Shown here: positions 53,183 through 61,184 of the stretch, piece after piece
Layout: the number at the start of each line of letters is the position of its first letter
Position numbering within the stretch: position 1 is the stretch's first letter
Origin: Sphingobacteriales bacterium TSM_CSM
GTDB taxonomy: Bacteria; Bacteroidota; Bacteroidia; Chitinophagales; UBA2359
Assembly (NCBI GenBank): GCA_002212725.1
Contig: MTCR01000117.1
Coordinates: 1-64,000, forward strand
Length of the DNA stretch: 64,000 nt
Direction: 5' to 3'
Notes under the pieces: model-generated
Seen by the model: only the letters and a program-made list of their open reading frames with translations
The model's database searches: none
Told to the model about the DNA's origin: nothing
Translations under genes and position numbers: made by a program

Positions 53183-56100
53183 TTAGGGAATGATAATTAA
53201 CTTATCTGCTTGCAACAACTCGCCGTTGGAAGTAAAGATGTAGTAATACAAACCGGGCGGAAGGGTGTTGATTTGAATATGCCATGTGCCCGCTCCCTTA
53301 CAGTATTGACTTAGCGCTTTGCAACCTATGGTATTATATATGGTTAGTTGTACTTGTTGATCATCGGGCAAAGCGCTTTCAAAGGTAAGATACTCTTTAG
53401 TAGGGTTAGGATACGGTTTGCTTATTTTATTGCCATATATATTGTTTGTTTGCCCGTTTTTAAAATTAACCGCCACGCCCTGCATCATGGCGGGGTCTAT
53501 TATGGCGGGCATAGGCGGCAACAATACAGGGTGTTCTTCGCCATGCAGCAGGTAGAGGAGGGTGCGGGCTTCAAAAGCGGCTTTGGTGTATGTGCCTGCT
53601 ATAATGCGTATAGTATCTTCTTCGGTAGGAAAGAGTTGCGTAATAGTTCTGCCACTTTGTCGAAGGGTTACATAAATGGTATTAAGCCAATGGTAATGCA
53701 GGTCTTCGGTGCGCTCATCGGGCAGTGTGGCAAGCAGGCTATCGGTAAAGGTAGTGTTTGCCTGAAACAGGTAATAGGGCGCTAAAAACCGCCGGCTTAC
53801 ATCGGTGTTAATATCTTCCAACAATTGCAGGGCGGCAAGGGTATCATCGGCTTCATACAGGTAGTAGCGCACTTTGCGCAGGGCCTCTTGATTTAACAAT
53901 CGTTCATCGGTAAGAGCTTTTATCTCCTCATCGGGTCGGGGTTGGGGAATGGTGCCACAGTTTTCTTCAACCGAGGGTAAAGGCGTGGGGCCAATTGGAT
54001 TACAGGCCATTGGCGTTACCTCGCCTGCAAAGAGTTGGGGTATGTAGCCGGGTTGGTTTCGGTACCAGTAAATAAAGTTATTGGCGGCGGGTATGGCGGC
54101 TATAATTTCGTAGCCGGTAAAACTGCCGTAGGTAATGGGGAACTGGAACAGGTTGTCGGCGGGTTTTTGTGCAAAAACATCGCATTGCCCTTGGTCGTCT
54201 AAATCACCTGTTTCGGCAGGGGGCTGGGTATAGTCTTGTGCGCAAATGGCAATGGCGTAGTTGCTAATTTGGTTGCAGGCAATTTGCGTTCCGGTATTGT
54301 TGCCCAAAGTCCATACGCCTATACCGCAGGCGTTTAATACGTTGTTGTGTACTACGCTGGGGTCTGTATCGTTAGACAGGAGGGCAATGCCGCATCGGGT
54401 ATATTGAATTTGGTTGTAGCGCAGGTCAAAATCGGAGCCTTGCAAAAACATGCCTATAGGGTTGGCACTGCCTAAAGAAGGTGGTGTGTAGTTGTTGTTA
54501 ATAAGATTGCCATCAATAAGCAGGCGGGTTCTTGCGGCTTGCAGGCTTATGTTGCAATTATTAAATCGGTTTGTTACTACATTAAGGTTGTCGAAAATGG
54601 CGGTTCCAAAATTGAGGTTGGCAATAGAAATACCTACTTCGCAATTGTCTATATTGTTGCTTCGGTAGGAGGTGTGGTCTATGGCAATGCTTCGGGCTGC
54701 GTAGCGCAGGTTGTTAAAACTATTGCCCAATATAAGCAGGGGTTGGTTAGCTTGCGGCAGGTAGCGTATGGTGTGTATGCCTGCTTCGGTGATGTTTACA
54801 GGTGAACCTGTGGCATTGAAGGGGTATAGCAGTTGTGTGGCCGTGAAGTTTGCGTTTTGTATTCTGTTTTGGCAGCCTATATATGCCGGCAAGGTGGGGT
54901 TGGGCAGGGTAAGATTGCAACCTGCTGTGTGCCAACTCATGTTTACCCCCTCTAAGCAGTTGTGCAGGGTTGCGCCGTTTTCGACAAAGAGCATACCGCC
55001 GCTTGAACTTTGCGCCGTAGTTGAATTGAGGGCAGTAAACAGAATTTGCGAGCTAATGCTGGGAAAGAAAGTACTGCCGGGAAACATAGCTATATCGGTA
55101 AGTTCGGATGCTACGGTGTTTATATCTAATAAGGGTAGTTTCATGCCAATGATACCGAAAAGTGCATCGGTAACCTGCACATTGCCGGTCATATAAACGG
55201 TTCCGAAATTAAGTGCGCCCGATGCGGGGTCTTGCTGTCGGGCAACGCTGCCGCCCGGGCCGGCTACCTGTATGCCTTGCCACATGGCGTTGCAGATACC
55301 GGCAATAAGCGTAGTACCCGGTGCAGGTTGGTTAATAAGCAAATGTGCGTTGGGTTGTACTAAAATGCGGCAGTTGTGTGCAAAGTAAATATCCATATTG
55401 CTAATATTAAGGGTTACGCCTGATGGAATGACCAGGTCCACATTAAGGAAAGCAGGACCAACCGGTGCGCCAAAATTAGTAATAAAATCATTGCCGGTAT
55501 TGCTCCATGTATTGGAGGCGGGCACTATGTAGGCAGGTCTGCCTTCAAAGGCGGTTATGCCGGCAGAGGCAGGGTTTAGGGTAAAGTTTGCGGCTTCCAT
55601 ACAACATTGGAGTTTGAAAGGAGTATTAACATCGGGAACAGATAAAGGCGGGCAACATTCAATTGCAAGAAGGTTAATATTTAAGGAGGCATCTTCCTGA
55701 CATGGGTTGCTTGTAAGCAGCGTTATTGAATAAGTTCCCGGGTCGGTTAAGGTTACAGTATATGTTTCGCACCAACTTAAAGGGTTGGAGGGCAAACCTT
55801 CGGTTTCAAAACAAGTTATATCTGTAATTCCATTTAGCTGCCAACTAATGTAGTTGTACGCAGCCGGGCTGTTGAGCGTAATGGTTACTTCATCACCAAT
55901 ACAATAATCGGGTTGCGAGGGTGTAATGGTGACATCTGCCTGTGAAAGTTGGTTGTCATAGAGGGTTATACAGACAGGCGGGGGCGGAGGTGCATTATAA
56001 CCTGTCACTTCACTCAAGAAATCTCCGGTACTTGGGTCAACATTCCACATTCTTACAGAAATCAGGTAATAACCGGGTTGGGTAAATACAAAGGGCATAG

Positions 56101-56461
56101 GATATGGCGCTGTGTTAGGTAAACCAAATGCACTGCTGTTGTAATAATAGTTGCTTGCAGGCGCAGAACTAAGCCCCGAAGGATAATAGGTAATGTTGAA
56201 CTTAGCGCCGAATTCATTATTGGTAGATAATAGATAATCATGTATATCGGGCCATACCCGAAGCATAACATTCAGTCCGTTGTTAAGGCAAAACTCATGG
56301 CAACAAAGTGGGTCGCATCCGGTAAATGAGCCAAACGAGCAATCTGTGTACGGAGACGGGCAAACCAAAACTTCAGGTGGCGGCGTACTTGAATTGCCGG
56401 GCGTTTGCCCCACTAACACATTACCCCCCCCCCGTAATATTAAGAAAAAGGGCAACAACAA
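53183..56461 (-). CDS. T9SS-exported beta-helix surface protein, start interrupted by G10 tract
   Basis: Seen: ~1092 residues in the open frame. After the N terminus there are Cys-rich and Ig-like regions (to ~270), then a long series of short strands with N-x-x-x-N patterns (about 320-800: F-N-N-C-N-I, L-I-N-N-N-Y, N-V-L-N-A-C-G-I-G-V), typical of a right-handed parallel beta-helix. At the C terminus is a type A T9SS sorting domain (P-Y-P-N-P-T-K-E-Y-L-T-F, L-P-P-G-L-Y-Y-Y-I-F). The frame has no ATG at its start: the only good ATG with a signal peptide (M-K-Q-A-P-F-F, 56516) is in another frame, because of a run of ten G (56424-56433). With nine G it would read straight into this protein. 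As given, only a TTG start (56461) keeps the frame. Inference: phase-variable surface protein or an assembly error. Confidence 0.8.
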   Translation of the reverse strand: MLLPFFLILRGGGNVLVGQTPGNSSTPPPEVLVCPSPYTDCSFGSFTGCDPLCCHEFCLNNGLNVMLRVWPDIHDYLLSTNNEFGAKFNITYYPSGLSSAPASNYYYNSSAFGLPNTAPYPMPFVFTQPGYYLISVRMWNVDPSTGDFLSEVTGYNAPPPPPVCITLYDNQLSQADVTITPSQPDYCIGDEVTITLNSPAAYNYISWQLNGITDITCFETEGLPSNPLSWCETYTVTLTDPGTYSITLLTSNPCQEDASLNINLLAIECCPPLSVPDVNTPFKLQCCMEAANFTLNPASAGITAFEGRPAYIVPASNTWSNTGNDFITNFGAPVGPAFLNVDLVIPSGVTLNISNMDIYFAHNCRILVQPNAHLLINQPAPGTTLIAGICNAMWQGIQVAGPGGSVARQQDPASGALNFGTVYMTGNVQVTDALFGIIGMKLPLLDINTVASELTDIAMFPGSTFFPSISSQILFTALNSTTAQSSSGGMLFVENGATLHNCLEGVNMSWHTAGCNLTLPNPTLPAYIGCQNRIQNANFTATQLLYPFNATGSPVNITEAGIHTIRYLPQANQPLLILGNSFNNLRYAARSIAIDHTSYRSNNIDNCEVGISIANLNFGTAIFDNLNVVTNRFNNCNISLQAARTRLLIDGNLINNNYTPPSLGSANPIGMFLQGSDFDLRYNQIQYTRCGIALLSNDTDPSVVHNNVLNACGIGVWTLGNNTGTQIACNQISNYAIAICAQDYTQPPAETGDLDDQGQCDVFAQKPADNLFQFPITYGSFTGYEIIAAIPAANNFIYWYRNQPGYIPQLFAGEVTPMACNPIGPTPLPSVEENCGTIPQPRPDEEIKALTDERLLNQEALRKVRYYLYEADDTLAALQLLEDINTDVSRRFLAPYYLFQANTTFTDSLLATLPDERTEDLHYHWLNTIYVTLRQSGRTITQLFPTEEDTIRIIAGTYTKAAFEARTLLYLLHGEEHPVLLPPMPAIIDPAMMQGVAVNFKNGQTNNIYGNKISKPYPNPTKEYLTFESALPDDQQVQLTIYNTIGCKALSQYCKGAGTWHIQINTLPPGLYYYIFTSNGELLQADKLIIIP
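56424..56433. repeat. Homopolymer of ten G (minus strand) in a signal-peptide region
   Basis: Ten C on the plus strand. It sits ~83 bp after the ATG at 56516. The count must be a multiple of three for the ATG frame to join the main frame; ten is off by one. Confidence 0.9.
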
Positions 56462-56516
56462 TAACCAACCTTGCCGCAGGAGTTGCGGCGCAACGAAAAA
56501 AGGGTGCTTGTTTCAT

Positions 56517-56869
56517 AATTTTGTTGTTTAAAAAACGATTGAAAAATTAATTAGGTATCCCATTGCATTCTGGCAGACAATTTAATGTGTTTGTTTTGCA
56601 ATACCTAATTTATTTTCAAAAAAATAGAAAAAAAATTACCTGCTTGGGCAATTCTACCCTTACCCTACAAGCCCACACTCCTTGTTTTACCTATTAACAG
56701 GGCGATATTGGCATATTATTGGCAAAGGAGCTAAAGCGGTATTCTTTTTTGGGGGTATTGGGTAAAACCCGGTTTACCATTCTTGTTTGTAAACTTGTTA
56801 CTAAATATCGGGCATATTTGTAACTTTGTTGCCGTTCAAACTATACCAATATACCAAACCCCACATGGC
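56517..56869. other. 353-bp divergent intergenic region
   Basis: It lies between the T9SS beta-helix gene (minus) and the SDR gene (plus). It contains a perfect 10-bp inverted repeat (AATTAGGTAT at 56549-56558, ATACCTAATT at 56601-56610) near the minus-strand gene and a TAACTTTG (56821-56828) box 42 bp before the SDR start; a TTG lies 23 bp upstream of it, slightly too far. No other gene seen. Confidence 0.5.
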
Positions 56870-57661
56870 ATGGATTTAAATTTAACCGGTAAAAATGCAT
56901 TGGTTTGCGGCAGCAGCCAGGGAATAGGCAAAGCCGCTGCCGAGGAACTGGCCCTTTTGGGCGCTAATATAACCCTGTTTGCCCGAACCGAAAGCAGCCT
57001 TCGGGAGGCGCTGAAAGGATTAGACCAAAGCAAGGGGCAGCGGCACAACTACCTGTGCGCCGATTTTTCAGACCCCGAACAGGTGCAGCAAACCGTAGCC
57101 GGCTACCTTGCCCAACAGCAGGCGGTGTTTCATATTTTGGTAAACAACACCGGCGGGCCGCCCGGCGGGCCCATTACCAACGCCACGCCACAGGCATTTT
57201 TGCAAGCCTACAACAACCACCTTATTTGCAACCAGTTGCTGGCGCAAACCGTTTTACCGGGCATGAAAGCCGCACAGTTCGGGCGAATTATCAACATTAT
57301 TTCTACCTCGGTAAAAGCGCCAATTGCCGGTTTGGGCGTATCAAACACCACCCGTTGGGCGGTGGCCGGCTGGGCTAAAACCTGGGCAAATGAAGTGGGG
57401 CAGTTTGGCATTACGGTAAACAATGTGCTGCCCGGTTATACTGCCACCCAACGCCTGTACAGCCTTATTGATGCCCGCGCCGCTGCCGCCCAAACAACCC
57501 CGCAAACCATTGCCGCCGATATGATTGCCACCATACCCGCCCGCCGTTTTGCCCAACCGCACGAGGTGGCGGTGGCAATAGCTTTTCTGGCCTCGCCTGC
57601 CGCCGCATACATTAACGGTATTAACCTGCCCGTTGACGGCGGAAGAACCGATACCTTGTAA
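56870..57661 (+). CDS. Short-chain dehydrogenase/reductase family protein lacking the catalytic Tyr
   Basis: Seen: 263 residues from the ATG at 56870 (M-D-L-N-L-T-G-K-N-A-L-V); 29 upstream codons are open but not SDR-like. Cofactor motif C-G-S-S-Q-G-I-G-K-A; N-N-T-G-G; V-N-N-V-L-P-G-Y after the active-site helix. Where the YxxxK catalytic motif is expected, the sequence is G-V-S-N-T-T-R-W-A-V, so Tyr and Lys are replaced (S-N-T-T-R), although the Ser-rich segment (I-S-T-S-V) is present. This matches an SDR branch known from tryptophan/3-hydroxyanthranilate degradation clusters. The aldehyde dehydrogenase at 61185 would suit the same pathway; the restriction gene separates them. Inference only. 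Confidence 0.85.
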   Translation: MDLNLTGKNALVCGSSQGIGKAAAEELALLGANITLFARTESSLREALKGLDQSKGQRHNYLCADFSDPEQVQQTVAGYLAQQQAVFHILVNNTGGPPGGPITNATPQAFLQAYNNHLICNQLLAQTVLPGMKAAQFGRIINIISTSVKAPIAGLGVSNTTRWAVAGWAKTWANEVGQFGITVNNVLPGYTATQRLYSLIDARAAAAQTTPQTIAADMIATIPARRFAQPHEVAVAIAFLASPAAAYINGINLPVDGGRTDTL

Positions 57662-57724
57662 TAGAAAACAACCGTAGTGAGAAACAACAACCATGTACAC
57701 AGCGACAAAACATAGACGAAAAGA

Positions 57725-60700
57725 ATGGCATTAAGTTGGAACGAAATAAAAGACCGGGCATTAAAATTCTCAAAAGAATGGGCCGACACTTCAAACGAAG
57801 AAGCGGACGCAAAACCATTTTTAGTTGAGTTTTTTAACGTGTTTGGTATTAGCAGTAAACGTGTTTCGACCTTTGAACACAGAGTAAAAAAATTAGACGA
57901 CAAAGACGGCTACATTGACTTGCTGTGGAAAGGAACAATTTTAATTGAGATGAAAAGTCGGGGTAAAAACCTTGACAAAGCTTACGCGCAAGCCATTGAA
58001 TACACTCACGGACTTAAAGAACACGAGCTGCCCAAATACATACTTGTTTCCGATTTTGAAAACTTCAGACTTTACGACCTTGAACCCACCTCTAATCCCT
58101 CCGATGTAGGGGAATTTGTTGAATTTAAACTCAATGACTTTGTAAATAATGTTCAGCATTTCGGCTACATTTTAGGTTATCAAAAAAAAGTTTACAAAGA
58201 ACAAGACCCTGCAAACATAAAAGCAGCAGAGCTAATGGGTAAATTGCACGACAGATTAGAGGAGATAGGCTACACCGGACACCCATTGGAAGTCTATTTG
58301 GTTCGTATTCTGTTTTGCTTGTTTGCCGAAGACACTACCATTTTTAACAAGCTTCAGTTTCAGGATTATGTTGAATTTAGAACCAACGAAGACGGAAGCG
58401 ACCTTGCAGCAAAATTGCAGGAACTCTTTCAGGTGCTTAACACACCCAAAGAAAACCGCTTTAAAAATCTGGACGAGCAATTGGGTGAATTTCCATATAT
58501 AAACGGTAAACTGTTTGAAGAAAACTTGCCAACAGCAAGTTTTGACAGTAAAATGCGGCAAGCCTTGCTCAATTGCTGCTATATTGATTGGAGCAAAATT
58601 TCGCCTGCCATTTTTGGTTCCATGTTTCAAAGTGTAATGAACCCGAAAGAGCGGAGAAACTTAGGCGCACATTACACCAGCGAAACCAACATTTTAAAAC
58701 TTATTAAACCGCTTTTCTTAGACGACCTTTGGAAAGAATTTGAAAGTATAAAAGACAACAAAAACAAACTCATTGATTTTCATAAAAAGTTAAGCGCACT
58801 CAAATTTTTGGACCCCGCCTGCGGTTGCGGAAACTTTTTGGTTATTACTTACCGGGAACTCCGCTTGCTTGAATTGGAAATTTTGAGAGTGTTAAATAAA
58901 TCGGGACAAAGAGTTATTGACATAAGCAGTATTATCTGGCTTGATGTTGACCGGTTTTACGGCATTGAATACGAAGAATTTCCTGCACGGGTTGCCGAAG
59001 TAGCCATGTGGCTTATTGACCACCAAATGAATATGCTCATCAGCAATGAGTTTGGACAATACTTTGTTCGCTTGCCATTAAAGAAATCTGCAAAAATTGT
59101 TCATGGCGATGCGTTGGAAATAGAGTGGAATACACTGCTAAATACACCAAATCCTACTTCTTTGAGGAGGCAAAAGGCAGCAGACTTCCATCACATCACC
59201 TCGGAATTTCTTCAAGCAAATAATATTCCCACAAAAACATTGATTTTTAGCAATCAATTTTTACCCTATAATCCTAATTTAAAAGAAAACAGTAAATCGC
59301 TCCGTAAAGCTGGCAACTTATCCGAAGTGTTGCTATGGAAACAACTGAGAGCTGATAATTTTTTAGGCTATTCGTTTTACAGACAAAAACCTATTTTAAA
59401 TTACATAGCCGATTTTTATTGTAAAGAGTTACATCTTGTAATTGAAATAGATGGTATTTCGCACCATTCAGATGAGGCTGTTAAATATGATAATGAAAGA
59501 GACAGGCAAATGAAAGTGCTTGGTTTAACAGTATTGCGTATTAGTGATGCCGATGTAAAAAGAGATATGGAGAATGTTTTGAGAGTAATTGAATATACAA
59601 TACAAGAATTAACTCCCCCTAACCCCCTCAAAGAGGGGGAACTTAGATTTGACTACATCATTGGAAATCCGCCATTCATTGGCTCAAAAATGATGACCCA
59701 GTCTCAAAGAAATGCAGTAGTAAAAGAATTTGATAATATACAAGGCGCAGGCGTTTTAGATTATGTAACTGCCTGGTACATTAAAGCAGCAAAATACCTG
59801 AATTCCCCCTCTTTGAGGGGGTTAGGGGGAGTTAAAGTTGCATTTGTATCAACTAATTCAATTGTGCAAGGCGAACAAACAAGTATTCTTTGGGGACAAA
59901 TGCTCAATAAATACAACATCAAAATTCATTTTGCACACCGCACTTTTAAGTGGAGCAACGAAGCCAAAGGAAATGCAGCAGTTTACTGTGTGATAATTGG
60001 CTTCGCCAACTACGACACTAATAACAAAAGCATTTTTGAGTATGAAGATATTAAAGGCGAAGCCCACGAAATAAAAGTAAAAAATATCAATCCGTATTTA
60101 GTTGATGCAAGAGATATGTTAATCTCTAAACGGACAAACCCCCTTTGTAATGTTCCGAAAATATTAAAAGGCAATCAGCCGACAGAAGGTGGTAATCTGA
60201 TAATGCTTGAGAGCGAAAAATATGAGTTAATCTCAAAATACCCAATCCTTGAAAATTATATTAAAGCATTGGTTGGCGCAGAAGAGTTTTTGTATAACAA
60301 ACCAAGGTATTGCTTTTGGTTTCCAGAATTTTTTCCACCTGAATTGAGAAACATTAGAGAATTAACAGATAGACTGAAACTTGTACAAGAAATGCGTAAA
60401 GCAAGTACAGATCCCAAAACAAGGGAATTAGCCAATCAGCCATATCGTTTTCGTGAAATGAGCAGTTACAATTCATTCGTAATTGTTCCAAGTACAACTT
60501 CTGAAAATAGAAAATATATCCCAATGGGTTTTGGCGATAAAAATATTATTCCCACTAATCTACTTTTGATAATTCCGAATGGCAACTTTTATCATTTTGG
60601 TGTTTTAACGTCAACTATGCATATGGCTTGGGTTAAATCTGTTTGTGGACGATTAGAAAGTCGTTATCGTTATTCGGCAAGTATTGTTTACAACAACTAT

Positions 60701-61039
60701 CCTTGGCCCGAAAACCCAACCGACAAACAAGTAAAAGCCATAGAAGAAAAAGCACAAGCTGTATTAAATGCAAGAGCAAGTTTTCAGTTCCCCTCCGCTG
60801 GAGGGGTGTCCAAAGGACGGGGTGGTTCTTCACTTGCCGACCTTTACGACCCGTTGACCATGCCACCAGCGTTGGTAAAAGCACACAACGAATTAGACAA
60901 AGCAGTGGACCTGGCTTACCGGCCGCAACCATTTACAAGCGAAGCCAACAGAATGGAGTTTTTATTTGAGCTTTACGAAAAATATACAGCAGACCTGTTT
61001 ACAAAGGATAGCCCGAAAAAAATAAAAAAAACAGTTTAA
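57725..61039 (+). CDS. MmeI-like restriction-modification enzyme with inserted DUF559 nuclease domain
   Basis: Seen: 1104 residues. N-terminal nuclease: D65-x9-E75-x-K77 (I-D-L-L-W ... L-I-E-M-K), the same spacing as MmeI. Methyltransferase: motif I L-D-P-A-C-G-C-G-N-F (D363) and motif IV N648-P-P-F651, of the N6-adenine type. The C-terminal part (~700-1104) should hold the target-recognition domain. One polypeptide thus cuts and methylates, acting on DNA in the cytoplasm. Between H-G-D-A-L-E-I-E-W and motif IV are ~165 extra residues (~476-640): a DUF559 nuclease of Vsr type with D563-x10-E574-x-D576. The family's usual gap here is only some 15-20 residues. R-M genes of this type are normally ~900 residues. 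AT-rich relative to both neighbours, so probably acquired. It splits SDR and aldehyde dehydrogenase. The open frame is unbroken. Confidence 0.88.
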   Translation: MALSWNEIKDRALKFSKEWADTSNEEADAKPFLVEFFNVFGISSKRVSTFEHRVKKLDDKDGYIDLLWKGTILIEMKSRGKNLDKAYAQAIEYTHGLKEHELPKYILVSDFENFRLYDLEPTSNPSDVGEFVEFKLNDFVNNVQHFGYILGYQKKVYKEQDPANIKAAELMGKLHDRLEEIGYTGHPLEVYLVRILFCLFAEDTTIFNKLQFQDYVEFRTNEDGSDLAAKLQELFQVLNTPKENRFKNLDEQLGEFPYINGKLFEENLPTASFDSKMRQALLNCCYIDWSKISPAIFGSMFQSVMNPKERRNLGAHYTSETNILKLIKPLFLDDLWKEFESIKDNKNKLIDFHKKLSALKFLDPACGCGNFLVITYRELRLLELEILRVLNKSGQRVIDISSIIWLDVDRFYGIEYEEFPARVAEVAMWLIDHQMNMLISNEFGQYFVRLPLKKSAKIVHGDALEIEWNTLLNTPNPTSLRRQKAADFHHITSEFLQANNIPTKTLIFSNQFLPYNPNLKENSKSLRKAGNLSEVLLWKQLRADNFLGYSFYRQKPILNYIADFYCKELHLVIEIDGISHHSDEAVKYDNERDRQMKVLGLTVLRISDADVKRDMENVLRVIEYTIQELTPPNPLKEGELRFDYIIGNPPFIGSKMMTQSQRNAVVKEFDNIQGAGVLDYVTAWYIKAAKYLNSPSLRGLGGVKVAFVSTNSIVQGEQTSILWGQMLNKYNIKIHFAHRTFKWSNEAKGNAAVYCVIIGFANYDTNNKSIFEYEDIKGEAHEIKVKNINPYLVDARDMLISKRTNPLCNVPKILKGNQPTEGGNLIMLESEKYELISKYPILENYIKALVGAEEFLYNKPRYCFWFPEFFPPELRNIRELTDRLKLVQEMRKASTDPKTRELANQPYRFREMSSYNSFVIVPSTTSENRKYIPMGFGDKNIIPTNLLLIIPNGNFYHFGVLTSTMHMAWVKSVCGRLESRYRYSASIVYNNYPWPENPTDKQVKAIEEKAQAVLNARASFQFPSAGGVSKGRGGSSLADLYDPLTMPPALVKAHNELDKAVDLAYRPQPFTSEANRMEFLFELYEKYTADLFTKDSPKKIKKTV
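59150..59643 (+). mobile_element. In-frame DUF559 nuclease insertion inside the methyltransferase
   Basis: About 494 bp coding for ~165 residues (~476-640 of the host protein). Core: N-L-S-E-V-L-L-W-K-Q-L, G-Y-S-F-Y-R-Q-K-P-I, Y-I-A-D-F-Y-C-K-E-L-H-L-V-I-E-I-D-G, V-L-R-I-S-D-A-D-V-K-R-D. Free-standing DUF559 proteins in Bacteroidota and cyanobacteria have this sequence and often carry N-P-L-T-P-P-K/L-K-E-G-type ends; here the right end is T-P-P-N-P-L-K-E-G-E, coded by the palindromic repeat at 59611. Left edge (with C-T-T-C-T-T-T-G-A-G-G-A-G-G at ~59157) is less certain. No intein motifs (no Cys1, no H-N-C), so probably it stays in the protein. Confidence 0.75.
59611..59643 (+). repeat. 33-bp C/G-rich palindromic repeat, copy 1
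   Basis: CTCCCCCTAACCCCCTCAAA..., with CCCCCT and AGGGGG arms. It codes for L-T-P-P-N-P-L-K-E-G-E in the host frame. It is the reverse complement of 59801-59833 with one mismatch in 33. Confidence 0.85.
59801..59833 (-). repeat. 33-bp C/G-rich palindromic repeat, copy 2 (inverted)
   Basis: The inverted partner of 59611-59643 (32 of 33 positions), 157 bp away. It codes for N-S-P-S-L-R-G-L-G-G-V in the host frame, between K-Y-L and K-V-A-F-V-S of the methyltransferase. The two copies flank the NPPF motif. Confidence 0.85.
60787..60829 (+). repeat. Third, different palindromic repeat in the same gene
   Basis: TCCCCTCCGCTGGAGGGG followed by T-G-T-C-C-A-A-A-G-G-A-C and G-G-G-G-T-G-G-T-T: two nested hairpins. 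In frame it codes for F-P-S-A-G-G-V-S-K-G-R-G-G-S. It lies in the C-terminal region of the restriction-modification protein. Confidence 0.75.
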
Positions 61040-61184
61040 CAAGAACAACAAACATACCAACAACAAGAACACCGGCATTTACCTTTTTACAGCCGCAAAC
61101 TCATTGTTGCCAATTTATAAGTTTTACAACAACTAATTAAAGCAAATACCCCCTTTTACTTCACCTTACCCAAAGCAATATGCC

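Noticed and set aside
59150-59643. Intein in the methyltransferase
   Set aside because: No N-terminal Cys/Ser splice block and no C-terminal H-N followed by Cys/Ser/Thr. The core is a DUF559 nuclease, not a Hint domain.
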